63,287 nucleotides of DNA, taken from assembly GCF_049650445.1 (NCBI RefSeq), contig NZ_JBASAD010000026.1, positions 1 to 63,287 on the forward strand. Direction: 5' to 3'. Position numbers and translations under genes: made by a program. This stretch comes from Castellaniella sp049650445. GTDB taxonomy: Bacteria > Pseudomonadota > Gammaproteobacteria > Burkholderiales > Burkholderiaceae_B. Below the pieces are notes generated by a model, which was not told the DNA's origin, ran no database searches, and saw only the letters and a list, made by a program, of their open reading frames with translations. Positions 1-7,952 of this stretch are shown in pieces; position 1 is the first letter of the stretch, and each line of letters starts with the position of its first letter.

Positions 1-1771
1 GGGTAGGTGCGGCCGGTTCGGCGGCGGGGGCGGCGGTTTCAGCCGTCGAGCCGGTGAGCCAGCCAAACAGACGCTTGAGCAGGCCGCCTTGCGCCGCAGC
101 CGGTGTCGCCGCGGGCGCGGCGGCCTCGGCGGTGCGGGGGGCGCGTTCCACGTGGGCCGGTGCCGGTTCGGCGGGCTGGATGCCCTTGACCAGGGCTTCG
201 GGCCGGATCTTGGCTTCCTGGGCCTTGTTCGGCTGCCAGACGAGCTTGTCCTCGGGTTCTTGCGCGAGTTCGAAGCTGGTCTTGTTCTCGTCCAGGCGCG
301 GATCGTCGTGGCGCAGGCGCTCGATGTGGTGATGCGGCGTTTCCAGGGACTTGTTCGGGATCAGGACCAGATTGACCTTCAGGCGGGATTCGATCTGGCC
401 GATGTCGCGGCGCTTTTCGTTGAGCAGGAAGGTGGCGACGTCGACCGGCACTTGAGCGTGCAGGGCGGCCGTGCCTTCCTTCATGGCTTCTTCCTGGAGC
501 AGGCGCAGCACGTGCAGGGCGCTGGATTCGGCGTCGCGGATCACGCCGGTGCCGGTGCAGCGCGGGCAGGTGACGTGCGAGCCCTCGTTCAGGGCCGGGC
601 GCAGGCGCTGGCGGGACAGTTCCATCAGGCCGAAGCGGGAGATCTTGCCCATCTGGACGCGGGCGCGGTCGAAGTGCAGGGCATCACGCAGGCGCTGTTC
701 GACGGCGCGCTGGTTCTTGCTGTCCTCCATGTCGATGAAGTCGATCACGATCAGGCCGCCCAGGTCGCGCAGACGCAGTTGGCGGGCGACTTCGTCGGCG
801 GCCTCCTGGTTGGTGCGCAGGGCGGTTTCCTCGATGTCGGCGCCGCGCGTCGAGCGGGCGGAGTTGACGTCGACCGCAACCAGGGCCTCGGTGTGATCGA
901 TCACGATGGCGCCGCCCGAGGGCAGGGTGACCGTACGCGAGTAGGCAGTTTCGATCTGGTGTTCGATCTGGAAGCGGGAGAACAGGGGCACGTCGTCGCG
1001 GTAGCGTTTCACGCGATTGACGTTGTCCGGCATGACCACGCTCATGAAGGCGGTCGCCTGATCGTGGATGTCGTCCGTATCGATCAGGATTTCACCGATT
1101 TCCGGCGAGAAGTAGTCGCGGATGGCGCGGATGACGAGGCTGGATTCCAGATAGATCAGGATCGGCGCCTTGTTTTCGCGGGCGGCTCCGTCGATGGCGG
1201 TCCAGAGCTGCATCAGGTAATTCAGGTCCCATTGCAGTTCTTCGACACCACGGCCGATGCCGGCGGTGCGGGCGATCATGCTCATGCCGGCCGGGATGTC
1301 CAACTGGTCCATGGCGTCGCGCAGTTCCTGGCGGTCTTCGCCTTCGACCCGGCGCGACACGCCGCCGCCGCGCGGATTGTTGGGCATCAGCACCAGGTAG
1401 CGGCCGGCCAGGGAGATGAAGGTGGTCAGGGCCGCGCCCTTGTTGCCGCGCTCTTCCTTTTCGACCTGGATGATGAGTTCCTGGCCCTCGGACAGGGCAT
1501 CCTGGATGCGGGCGCTGCGCACGTCCACGCCTTCTTTGAAGTACGTGCGGGCGACTTCCTTGAAGGGCAGGAAGCCGTGGCGGTCTTCCCCGTAGTTGAC
1601 GAAGCAGGCTTCCAGGCCCGGTTCGATCCGGGTGATGACGCCTTTGTAAATGTTGCCTTTGCGCTGTTCGCGCCCGGCAGTCTCGATGTCCAGGTCGATC
1701 AGTTTCTGGCCATCGACAATCGCGACGCGTAGTTCTTCTTGGTGCGTCGCATTGAACAGCATGCGTTTCAT
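1..1771 (-). CDS. rne: Ribonuclease E (3' end beyond window)
   Basis: Endoribonuclease that starts mRNA decay and processes rRNA and tRNA precursors, and scaffolds the degradosome at the inner membrane. About 590 residues are present, starting MKRMLFNATHQEELRVAIVDG, the standard RNase E N-terminus. The S1 RNA-binding region follows (GNIYKGVITR, about residues 36-120). Catalytic acidic motifs DVNSARST and DFIDME and the zinc-link CPRC are visible. Near residues 562-572 the stretch GGLLKRLFGWL is an amphipathic segment at the place of the membrane-anchoring segment A of E. coli RNase E. An Ala/Pro/Glu-rich tail then runs off the window, so the C-terminal scaffold cannot be judged. The gene is divergent from rluC, as in many proteobacteria. 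RNase G is unlikely because the protein extends well past the zinc link. Confidence 0.96.
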   Translation of the reverse strand, partial: MKRMLFNATHQEELRVAIVDGQKLIDLDIETAGREQRKGNIYKGVITRIEPGLEACFVNYGEDRHGFLPFKEVARTYFKEGVDVRSARIQDALSEGQELIIQVEKEERGNKGAALTTFISLAGRYLVLMPNNPRGGGVSRRVEGEDRQELRDAMDQLDIPAGMSMIARTAGIGRGVEELQWDLNYLMQLWTAIDGAARENKAPILIYLESSLVIRAIRDYFSPEIGEILIDTDDIHDQATAFMSVVMPDNVNRVKRYRDDVPLFSRFQIEHQIETAYSRTVTLPSGGAIVIDHTEALVAVDVNSARSTRGADIEETALRTNQEAADEVARQLRLRDLGGLIVIDFIDMEDSKNQRAVEQRLRDALHFDRARVQMGKISRFGLMELSRQRLRPALNEGSHVTCPRCTGTGVIRDAESSALHVLRLLQEEAMKEGTAALHAQVPVDVATFLLNEKRRDIGQIESRLKVNLVLIPNKSLETPHHHIERLRHDDPRLDENKTSFELAQEPEDKLVWQPNKAQEAKIRPEALVKGIQPAEPAPAHVERAPRTAEAAAPAATPAAAQGGLLKRLFGWLTGSTAETAAPAAEPAAPT

Positions 1772-2239
1772 GAGTGGGTTTCTCCGTAGTCAGGGCGCGC
1801 CGGATTCGGCGCACGGCCACGGGTCACTCGGTGTGCGATGCGACAGTCTGCGAGGGGATCGGCGCGCTGACGAAGTCAGACCGCGCCGGTCTCCTGGGGA
1901 AGGGGCACGGTGCGCCGGTAGGCGCGGGGTTCGGTCAGCAGGGAGGTCAAGGGCACGATGTGTGGTTGACGAAAAGATTGCTGGGAACGGCGAACGCGAG
2001 CGGTGGGCCGCGTCCGGTGCGGAAGAGCGAGCAGAATCTGCGGCGTCGTACGCGGCCTGACGTCGATTCCAGCGCCCGGCGATAGCGCGCGGGGGAGGGA
2101 AGCGGGACGGAGCCGGCGACCAAGGACCAGGAGGCTGGAAGTGAGGCAGTACAATGGAGTCCCTGCTTGCCCGACGGAGATGCATCCATTGCGTCTCTAC
2201 GTCCGGCGGTTTCCAGCCTCTATGGGCTGTTGCGATTAT
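1772..2239. promoter_or_regulatory. Divergent rne-rluC intergenic region, long leader
   Basis: About 470 bases separate the divergent starts of rne and rluC. No convincing gene is seen: the reading frames here are short and their codon choice does not resemble the neighbours. In E. coli the matching region carries a long rne 5' leader through which RNase E controls its own mRNA. The length and position here fit that, but no specific hairpin was established. A TACAAT hexamer at 2150-2155 could be a -10 element for rluC, with no good -35 upstream. Confidence 0.4.
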
Positions 2240-2254
2240 ATGCCGCTTTTCCCT

Positions 2255-3214
2255 ATGCGCAAAATAGTTGATTCCCCTATCCCGCCGCCGGCCGTCCGCC
2301 AGGTGCTCGTGGGGACCGAGCATGAGGGGCAGCGGCTGGACAATTTCCTGCTGCGGATCTGCAAGGGCGTCCCCAAAAGCCATATCTACAAGGCCATCCG
2401 CGACGGCCAGGTCCGGGTCAACAAGGGGCGCTGCAGGGCGGAGACCCGCCTGGCATCCGGCGATACGGTGCGTGTGCCGCCGCTGCGCCTGCCCGCGCCC
2501 GGCGTCACGCCGCCGGCGCCGCCCGCCACGTTTCCCGTGTTGTACGAGGACGAGCACCTGTTGGTGATCGACAAGCCCGCCGGGGTGGCGGTGCATGGCG
2601 GCAGCGGAGTGTCCTTTGGCGTGATCGAGCAGTTGCGCGCCGCGCGACCGGACGAGCGCCTGCTGGAACTGGCCCATCGCCTGGACCGGGAAACGTCGGG
2701 GGTGCTGATGGTGGCGCGCAGCCGCAAGGCCCTGGTGGCCCTGCATGACATGATGCGCGAAAGCCAGGGGCGCAAGCACTATCTGGCGCTGGTCGTGGGC
2801 GATTGGGTCAACGATCGCCAGCACATCCGCCTGCCCCTGCTGAAATACCTGACCCCGGACGGCGAGCGCCGGGTGCGCGTCGATGCCCAGGGCAAGCCGG
2901 CTCACACCATCATCACCCTGCAACGACGTTACGCCGGGCGTTATTCCCTGGTCGGGGCCGAACTGCGCACCGGGCGCACCCACCAGATCCGGGTGCACCT
3001 GGCGGCGCAGGGGCATCCGATCGCCGGGGACGAGAAATACGGGCCGGACGCCGTGCGCGCCGCCCTGGCCGCCCAGGGCTTCCGGCGCATGTTTCTGCAT
3101 GCGCACCGGCTGGAAATCCCCCATCCGGTATCCGGAGCGCCCCTGGTCTTTGAATCACCGTTGCCGCCCGCCTGCCGGGCGCTGCTGGATCAACTGGAGC
3201 ATGCTCGTTCATGA
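2255..3214 (+). CDS. rluC: 23S rRNA pseudouridine synthase RluC
   Basis: Converts uridines of 23S rRNA to pseudouridine. An S4-type RNA-binding domain lies near the N-terminus (EGQRLDNFLLRICKGVPKSH). The RluA-family catalytic motif HRLDRETSGVL with its aspartate is at about residues 141-151, and the family C-terminal motif ELRTGRTHQIRVHL follows. At about 319 residues the length is normal. An ATG at 2240 in the same frame would add five residues; neither start has a strong ribosome binding site, and 2255 (MRKIVDSP) was chosen on remembered similarity to relatives. The stop codon overlaps the next gene by ATGA, so translation is probably coupled. RluD is the alternative, but divergence from rne favours RluC. 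Confidence 0.92.
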   Translation: MRKIVDSPIPPPAVRQVLVGTEHEGQRLDNFLLRICKGVPKSHIYKAIRDGQVRVNKGRCRAETRLASGDTVRVPPLRLPAPGVTPPAPPATFPVLYEDEHLLVIDKPAGVAVHGGSGVSFGVIEQLRAARPDERLLELAHRLDRETSGVLMVARSRKALVALHDMMRESQGRKHYLALVVGDWVNDRQHIRLPLLKYLTPDGERRVRVDAQGKPAHTIITLQRRYAGRYSLVGAELRTGRTHQIRVHLAAQGHPIAGDEKYGPDAVRAALAAQGFRRMFLHAHRLEIPHPVSGAPLVFESPLPPACRALLDQLEHARS

Positions 3215-3939
3215 ACGCCCTAGCCCCCATCACGCCGGTCACGACTTCCACGGCGTCGAGCCGCATGGGCGGCGCGCCGGACAAACAGTACCGCGCCGTG
3301 ATTTTCGACTGGGATGGAACTCTGCTGGATTCCACCTATCACATCGTCGAGGCGCTGCTGGGCGCTTGCCGGGATCTGGATCTGCGTGAACCGTCCCGCG
3401 AAGAAGCCGGCTGGGTGATCGGGCTGTCGCTGCAGGCGGCCTTGTACCGCCTGGTGCCGGAACTGGGCGCCGACCGCCAGGATGCGTTTGTGGACCGTTA
3501 TCGCGCGCATTTCATGGCCTTGCAGCACGAAATGCATTTTTTTGAAGGCCAGGTGCAACTATTGCGCGATCTGCACGCAGGTGGTGCGATTCTGGGCGTG
3601 GCCACGGGCAAGAGCCGGCGCGGCCTGGATGATTCGATCGAGCGGCTGGATCTGCGGGGCCTGTTTCGCGCCACGCGCACGGTGGACGAGGCGCGCGGCA
3701 AGCCGGACCCGGACATGCTGCTGCAGTTGCTGGCCGAACTGGATCTGGATCCGGGCACGGTGCTGATGGTGGGGGACACTACCCACGACGTGCTGATGGC
3801 GCAGGCGGCGGGGGTGGACAGTCTGGCGGTCGCCTACGGGGCTCACAAGCCGTCCCTGCTGGAATCCGCCCGGCCGACGGCGCTGGCAGCCACGGTCCCC
3901 GAGATGCAGGCCTGGATCCGCGCGCGGGCGGCAGGCTGA
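3211..3939 (+). CDS. HAD-superfamily hydrolase, phosphoglycolate phosphatase-like
   Basis: Haloacid-dehalogenase phosphatase of about 242 residues. HAD motif I with its nucleophilic aspartate is DWDGTLLDS, near residue 33. A lysine motif near GKSRRGLDD and the acidic motif IV (MVGDTTHDVLMA) follow, and a helical cap lies between motifs I and II as in the Gph subfamily. The true substrate cannot be read from sequence. The ATG overlaps the rluC stop (ATGA); a later ATG at 3265 (MGGAPDKQ) is also possible because the first 18 residues are poorly structured. A 2-phosphoglycolate role is only one possibility for this subgroup. Confidence 0.85.
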   Translation: MNALAPITPVTTSTASSRMGGAPDKQYRAVIFDWDGTLLDSTYHIVEALLGACRDLDLREPSREEAGWVIGLSLQAALYRLVPELGADRQDAFVDRYRAHFMALQHEMHFFEGQVQLLRDLHAGGAILGVATGKSRRGLDDSIERLDLRGLFRATRTVDEARGKPDPDMLLQLLAELDLDPGTVLMVGDTTHDVLMAQAAGVDSLAVAYGAHKPSLLESARPTALAATVPEMQAWIRARAAG

Positions 3940-3967
3940 GAACTTTTCCGCGTGCTGACGGTCTAAA
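3940..3967 (+). promoter_or_regulatory. Sigma-E (RpoE) type promoter for msrPQ
   Basis: GAACTT at 3940-3945, a 16-base spacer, then TCTAAA at 3962-3967. This matches the known RpoE promoter consensus (GAACTT, 16-17 bases, TCTRA) almost perfectly. It sits immediately after the stop of the HAD gene and predicts a transcript start near 3974, 23 bases before the msrP ATG. That also rules out the in-frame TTG at 3973 as a start. Confidence 0.75.
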
Positions 3968-3996
3968 CTGGATTGTCTTCCTCCAGGCGGGTCATC

Positions 3997-4959
3997 ATGC
4001 GCAAACTCTGGGAAATCGGCATCCGGCCCTCTGAAATCACACCCGAACCCGTCTGGCAGTCGCGGCGACGCTGGCTGCAGCAGGCCACTGTGGGTTCTCT
4101 GGCGCTGGGCGCGGCGGGCCTGGCCCGGGCGGCCGAGGCCGAAGGCCCCGAAGGTCCTCTGCTGAAAGCCCCGCGCGATGCCCGCTGGTCGACCGACGAG
4201 TCGCCCAATGTCTGGTCCGACATCACCACCTACAACAATTTCTACGAGTTCGGTACCGGCAAGGGCGATCCGGCCCACTATGCGGGGCGGATGCGGCTGG
4301 AGCCCTGGACAGTGCGGATCGATGGCGCCGTGCGCAAGCCCCTGACCCTGGATCTGGATGCGCTGCGGCGCCTGGCGCCCCTGGAAGAGCGCGTCTACCG
4401 GCTGCGCTGCGTCGAGGCCTGGTCCATGGTGGTGCCCTGGACCGGCTATTCACTGTCCCATCTGCTGCGGCAGGTCGAGCCGACGGCGGATGCGCGCTAC
4501 GTGGTGTTCACGACGACGCTGCAGCCCGAGGCCATGCCGGGCGTGGCCGAAGGCGTGCTGGACTGGCCCTATGTCGAAGGCCTGCGTCTGGACGAGGCCA
4601 TGCACCCGCTGGCCTTGCTGACCTTTGGTGTCTACGGCCGCACCCTGCCGCCGCAGAACGGCGCGCCGCTACGGGTGATCGTGCCCTGGAAATATGGGTT
4701 CAAGTCGGCCAAGTCGCTGGTCGGCATCCGCCTGCAGGCGGAACCGCCGGTCACCAGCTGGATGCGCGCCGCGCCCCGGGAGTACGGTTTCTATGCCAAT
4801 GTGAACCCGGCGGTCCCGCATCCCCGCTGGAGCCAGGCAAGCGAACGTCGCATCGGCACGAGTTTCTTCGCGCCGCGCCTGCCCACCCAGCCTTTCAACG
4901 GCTACGCCGAAGCGGTGGCCGGCCTGTACGCCGGCATGGATCTGGCGCGCAATTTCTGA
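3997..4959 (+). CDS. msrP: Protein-methionine-sulfoxide reductase catalytic subunit MsrP
   Basis: Periplasmic molybdopterin enzyme (formerly YedY) that reduces methionine sulfoxide in oxidised envelope proteins. Of about 320 residues, the first 50 hold a twin-arginine signal (SRRRWLQQA followed by a hydrophobic Ala/Gly/Leu run and ARAAEA), needed to export a folded cofactor protein. The oxidoreductase molybdopterin domain follows, and the molybdenum-ligand cysteine is in RLRCVEAWSM, about residue 142. The ATG has AGGCGG in front; an upstream TTG at 3973 would lie at the predicted transcript start. The stop overlaps the msrQ start by one base. The sigma-E promoter upstream suggests induction by envelope damage. 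Confidence 0.94.
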   Translation: MRKLWEIGIRPSEITPEPVWQSRRRWLQQATVGSLALGAAGLARAAEAEGPEGPLLKAPRDARWSTDESPNVWSDITTYNNFYEFGTGKGDPAHYAGRMRLEPWTVRIDGAVRKPLTLDLDALRRLAPLEERVYRLRCVEAWSMVVPWTGYSLSHLLRQVEPTADARYVVFTTTLQPEAMPGVAEGVLDWPYVEGLRLDEAMHPLALLTFGVYGRTLPPQNGAPLRVIVPWKYGFKSAKSLVGIRLQAEPPVTSWMRAAPREYGFYANVNPAVPHPRWSQASERRIGTSFFAPRLPTQPFNGYAEAVAGLYAGMDLARNF

Positions 4960-5609
4960 TGGGCGCGCGTGCGGAAGGGGCCCATGGGGTTGCGGCGGCG
5001 CGCCGCCTGCGGCCGGGCGGTGGCCGGGTTCTGGGTGCCTGCGTCCACGCCTGCGGCCTGTTTCCCCTGGTGCGCTGGGTCGCGCTGGGCACGGCCGGGG
5101 GCCTGGGCGTCAATCCGCAGGAATTCCTGACGCGTTCCAGCGGCATCTGGGCGCTGGTCCTGCTGTGGGCCACCCTGGCCGTGACGCCGGTGCGCCGGCT
5201 GGGCTGGGCCGGCCTGCTGCGCCACCGGCGCAAGCTGGGGCTGTACGCCTTCTTCTATACCGCACTGCACGTTCTGGCCTGGGCAGTCTGGGACCGGGGA
5301 TGGGTGCCGGCTTCGATGTGGACGGATCTGTGGCAGCGCGATTTCATTGGAGTAGGCGCGCTGGCCGTGCTGTGCCTGGTGCCGCTGGCGGCGACCTCCA
5401 CCCAGGGCTGGATGCGGCGCCTGGGACGAAACTGGAAGCGCCTGCACACGCTGGTCTATCCGGCCGCCATCCTGTCGGCCCTGCATTTCGACTGGATGCG
5501 GGCAGGCAAGAACGACTTTCTGGAGCCACGCCTGTACGCCGTGATCCTGGTGTTGCTGCTGGCCGTGCGCCTGCCGGGATGGTGGCGTGCCTGGCGCGCG
5601 GCGCGGTAA
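4959..5609 (+). CDS. msrQ: Protein-methionine-sulfoxide reductase heme-binding subunit MsrQ
   Basis: Integral membrane b-type cytochrome (formerly YedZ) that passes electrons from the respiratory chain to MsrP. About 216 residues with five or six hydrophobic segments. Candidate heme-ligand histidines lie in membrane segments (YTALHVLAW and RLHTLVYPAAILSALHFDW). The charged, Gly/Ala-rich N-terminus of about 25 residues is longer than usual, so a later start is possible, but the ATG overlaps the msrP TGA, which suggests coupling. Ends just before structured repeat copy 1. Confidence 0.92.
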   Translation: MGARAEGAHGVAAARRLRPGGGRVLGACVHACGLFPLVRWVALGTAGGLGVNPQEFLTRSSGIWALVLLWATLAVTPVRRLGWAGLLRHRRKLGLYAFFYTALHVLAWAVWDRGWVPASMWTDLWQRDFIGVGALAVLCLVPLAATSTQGWMRRLGRNWKRLHTLVYPAAILSALHFDWMRAGKNDFLEPRLYAVILVLLLAVRLPGWWRAWRAAR

Positions 5610-5616
5610 TCGGCCT

Positions 5617-5697
5617 GTTTTGCCGACGGGCCGCCCCAAGGCAAAACGCGCCCCCTCGGGGGGCAGCAAGCAGCCAAAGGCTGCGCAGCGTGGGGGC
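5617..5697 (+). repeat. Structured intergenic repeat, copy 1
   Basis: Three potential hairpins in order. GTTTTGCC (5617-5624) pairs with GGCAAAAC (5640-5647) around a 15-base loop ending GGGCCGCCCCAA. Then CCCCCTCGGGGGG (5651-5663). Then GCAGCC (5670-5675) pairs with GGCTGC (5679-5684), followed by GCGCAGCGTGGGGGC. It lies between the convergent msrQ and methyltransferase genes, where a terminator would be expected. Related copies are at 15090, 41434 and 61342, and a partial one at 8000. Confidence 0.85.
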
Positions 5698-5700
5698 CCT

Positions 5701-6411
5701 TTACTCGGCCAGATACAGAAACAAGGTCGGCTTGCGCTCGAAATCCGGCGGGCCGGCCTTGCGCCACTGGGCGACGGTGCGCGTGGCGATGGCCTCGTCG
5801 TCGCAGGTCAATGCACTGGCGATGCACAGCCGCGTCGTATCGCGCAGGGTACGCAGCAGCGCTTCGAACAGAGCGGCGTTGCGGTAGGGGGTCTCGATCA
5901 GGATCTGGGTCTGCTGCTGCTTGTGCGACACCGATTCCCAGGCGCGCAACTGGGCGTCGCGTTCGTGCGCCTTGACCGGCGCGTAGCCATGGAAGGCGAA
6001 GCGCTGGCCCTGCAGGCCGCTGGCCATCAGGCCCAGCATGATGGAAGACGGTCCCGTCCAGGGTACGACCCGGATGCCGGCGGCGTGCGCCTGAGCCACC
6101 ACCCCGGCGCCGGGGTCCGCCACGGCCGGGCAGCCGGCCTCCGACACCAGGCCGAGGTCCTGGCCGGCGGGCACGGCGTTCAGCCAGGCGCGGATTTCGC
6201 CCGCCTGCGTGTCTGGCTTCAGGGTATGAATCGTGATTTCCTGCAGCGGGATGGCGGTTTCGATCTGCTTCAGGAAGGCGCGCGCCGTTTTCGCGTTTTC
6301 GGCGATGAAATAGCGCAGCGTGGCGGTGATTTCGCGGGCGGCCCGAGGCAGCCAGCGTTCGGGGTCGGCCTGGCCCAGGCCGACGGGGATCAGATGCAGG
6401 GTAGTGGTCAT
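5701..6411 (-). CDS. SAM-dependent methyltransferase, tetrapyrrole methylase/RsmI family
   Basis: About 237 residues of the tetrapyrrole-methylase fold (RsmI-related), which in RsmI methylates the ribose of 16S rRNA. It starts MTTTLHLIPVGLGQ; the family loop LVSEAGCPAVADPGAGVV and the segment VVPWTGPSSIMLGLMASG are clear. A C-terminal LIETPYRN matches RsmI-like proteins. It is shorter than true RsmI (about 280), so this is probably the paralogue found beside maf in this group, with an unassigned target. The ATG overlaps the maf stop (ATGA), so the two form an operon. Confidence 0.88.
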   Translation of the reverse strand: MTTTLHLIPVGLGQADPERWLPRAAREITATLRYFIAENAKTARAFLKQIETAIPLQEITIHTLKPDTQAGEIRAWLNAVPAGQDLGLVSEAGCPAVADPGAGVVAQAHAAGIRVVPWTGPSSIMLGLMASGLQGQRFAFHGYAPVKAHERDAQLRAWESVSHKQQQTQILIETPYRNAALFEALLRTLRDTTRLCIASALTCDDEAIATRTVAQWRKAGPPDFERKPTLFLYLAE

Positions 6412-7010
6412 GATTGGATTTCGGGAAGCTCGGGATGGGACGCCAGGGGCTCCAGGCCGAAGGCCCGCAGCATGCGGCACAGGGCGATCAGGGGCAGGCC
6501 TATGAGGGCAGTGGGGTCGTCGCTGCGCATCCGTTCCATCAACGCGACGCCCAGTTGTTCGGCCTTGGCGCTGCCGGCCGTGTCGAAGGGCTGTTCGACG
6601 CGCAGATAATGTTCGATCCGGACATCGTCCAGGGTCAGGAAGCGGCATTCGGTGGGCACTTGCTCCAGCAGCGGGCGCCGGCCGTCCGTGACGCACAGGG
6701 CGGTGTGGAACAGGACCTCGCGGCCGCTGAAACGACGCAACTGAGCGCGGGCAGCCTCGAAAGAGCCCGGCTTGCCGATGGGTTCGCCCTCGAATACGGC
6801 CACCTGGTCCGAGCCGATCACCAGGGCGCCGGGGTGGCGCGCAGCGATCACGGCGGCTTTTTCCTGCGCCAGGCGCAGGGACAGGGCCAGCGGCGATTCG
6901 CCGGGGCGCGGGCTTTCGTCGATGTCCGGGGATTCGACGGCAAAGGGCAGCTTCAGCCGTTGCAGCAGGGCGCGGCGGTAGGGTGAACTGGAAGCCAGGA
7001 TGAGGCGCAT
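6408..7010 (-). CDS. Maf-like nucleotide pyrophosphatase (YceF type)
   Basis: Hydrolyses non-canonical or modified nucleoside triphosphates; the YceF subgroup prefers 7-methyl-GTP. About 200 residues. The Maf signature at the N-terminus (MRLILASSSPYRRALLQRL) fixes the start at 7010, since any upstream extension is unlike the family. Conserved ESPDIDE, IGSDQVA and GKPGS motifs follow. First gene of a minus-strand pair with the methyltransferase. The link to the yceD-rpmF region, about 3 kb away here, is classical in proteobacteria. Confidence 0.9.
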   Translation of the reverse strand: MRLILASSSPYRRALLQRLKLPFAVESPDIDESPRPGESPLALSLRLAQEKAAVIAARHPGALVIGSDQVAVFEGEPIGKPGSFEAARAQLRRFSGREVLFHTALCVTDGRRPLLEQVPTECRFLTLDDVRIEHYLRVEQPFDTAGSAKAEQLGVALMERMRSDDPTALIGLPLIALCRMLRAFGLEPLASHPELPEIQS

Positions 7011-7207
7011 AGAAAGATCCAGGGGGTCAGCGCGCCAGTTTACTGCGCTGCCACCCCTGCCATTCGTCCTTGCGCATGACGCGTTCAACATCATTCACTG
7101 TTTTCAGGGATAGGCGGCCAGCGCCCCCTGGCTTAAGATGTCGCCATCCGGCACGCAAGACCCGCCGCCCTGCCGCTGCGATGCTGCGGTTGCCTGAATC
7201 CCCCCCC

Positions 7208-7942
7208 ATGATTGAATCCCAGCCCCCCGCGCACGACCTGCTGCCCGCGCCCGTCCTGATCGTCGAGGACGAACCCTTGCTGCAGCAGCGGCTGGGCGCC
7301 TTGCTGCGGCAATTGGGATATGCCGACGAAGCCCTGTGCTTTGCCGGTTCGCTTGCAGAGGCCCGTGCTCATCTGGTCAATCAGCCGATGGCGTTGGCGC
7401 TGGTCGATCTGATGCTGCCCGACGGCAATGGGCTGGAACTGATCGCGCAGATGCGCGCCGACAATCCTGAACTCGGCATCCTGGTGGTGTCGGCCTGGAG
7501 CGCGGAAGAAGCCATCCTCGATGCGCTGCGGGCCGGGGCCACCGGCTACGTGCTCAAAGAACGTGACGACATCGAGGTTTCCATGTCCATCCGCAGCGTG
7601 CTGCGCGGCGGCGCGCCCATCGATCCGTTCATCGCGCGGCGCATCCTGGAACTGCTGCCGATCCATGCCGTCCCGCCAGGACAGCAGAGCCCGGCGCCTG
7701 CCACTGTCGGCCTGGGTGACGCCCCCGCGACCGCCGTGAATCCAGGCGAAACGCTCACCGAACGCGAGGCGCAGATTCTGCGTCTGGTAGCGGACGGCCT
7801 GACCAACCGGGAAATCGCCACGCAGCTTTGTCTCTCTCGCTATACCGTCGAAAGCCACATCAAGCGCATCTACCGTAAACTGGCCGTCTCATCGCGCACC
7901 ATGGCGATCCGTGTCGCTCGGGTGCGCGGGATGATCCAATAA
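7208..7942 (+). CDS. Two-component response regulator, NarL/LuxR type
   Basis: Cytoplasmic transcription factor of about 244 residues. A receiver domain comes first (LIVEDEP acidic pocket; phospho-acceptor aspartate in LALVDLMLPDGNG, about residue 64; lysine in YVLKERDD). A Pro/Ala-rich linker follows, then a LuxR helix-turn-helix (LTEREAQILRLVADGLTNREIA). The start at 7208 (MIESQPP) leaves a short leader; in-frame ATGs at 7070 and 7181 exist but would add unlikely sequence. No ribosome binding site is strong. The gene ends 10 bases before the histidine kinase start, so the two are a cognate pair. The regulon is unknown. Confidence 0.88.
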   Translation: MIESQPPAHDLLPAPVLIVEDEPLLQQRLGALLRQLGYADEALCFAGSLAEARAHLVNQPMALALVDLMLPDGNGLELIAQMRADNPELGILVVSAWSAEEAILDALRAGATGYVLKERDDIEVSMSIRSVLRGGAPIDPFIARRILELLPIHAVPPGQQSPAPATVGLGDAPATAVNPGETLTEREAQILRLVADGLTNREIATQLCLSRYTVESHIKRIYRKLAVSSRTMAIRVARVRGMIQ

Positions 7943-7952
7943 AGGGACTCGA

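Noticed and set aside
89..1732. A 547-codon plus-strand open frame at the window start
   Set aside because: Antisense of rne, whose motifs are clear on the minus strand.
3973..3996. TTG at 3973 as start of msrP
   Set aside because: It coincides with the predicted sigma-E transcript start and lacks a ribosome binding site; the ATG at 3997 has one.
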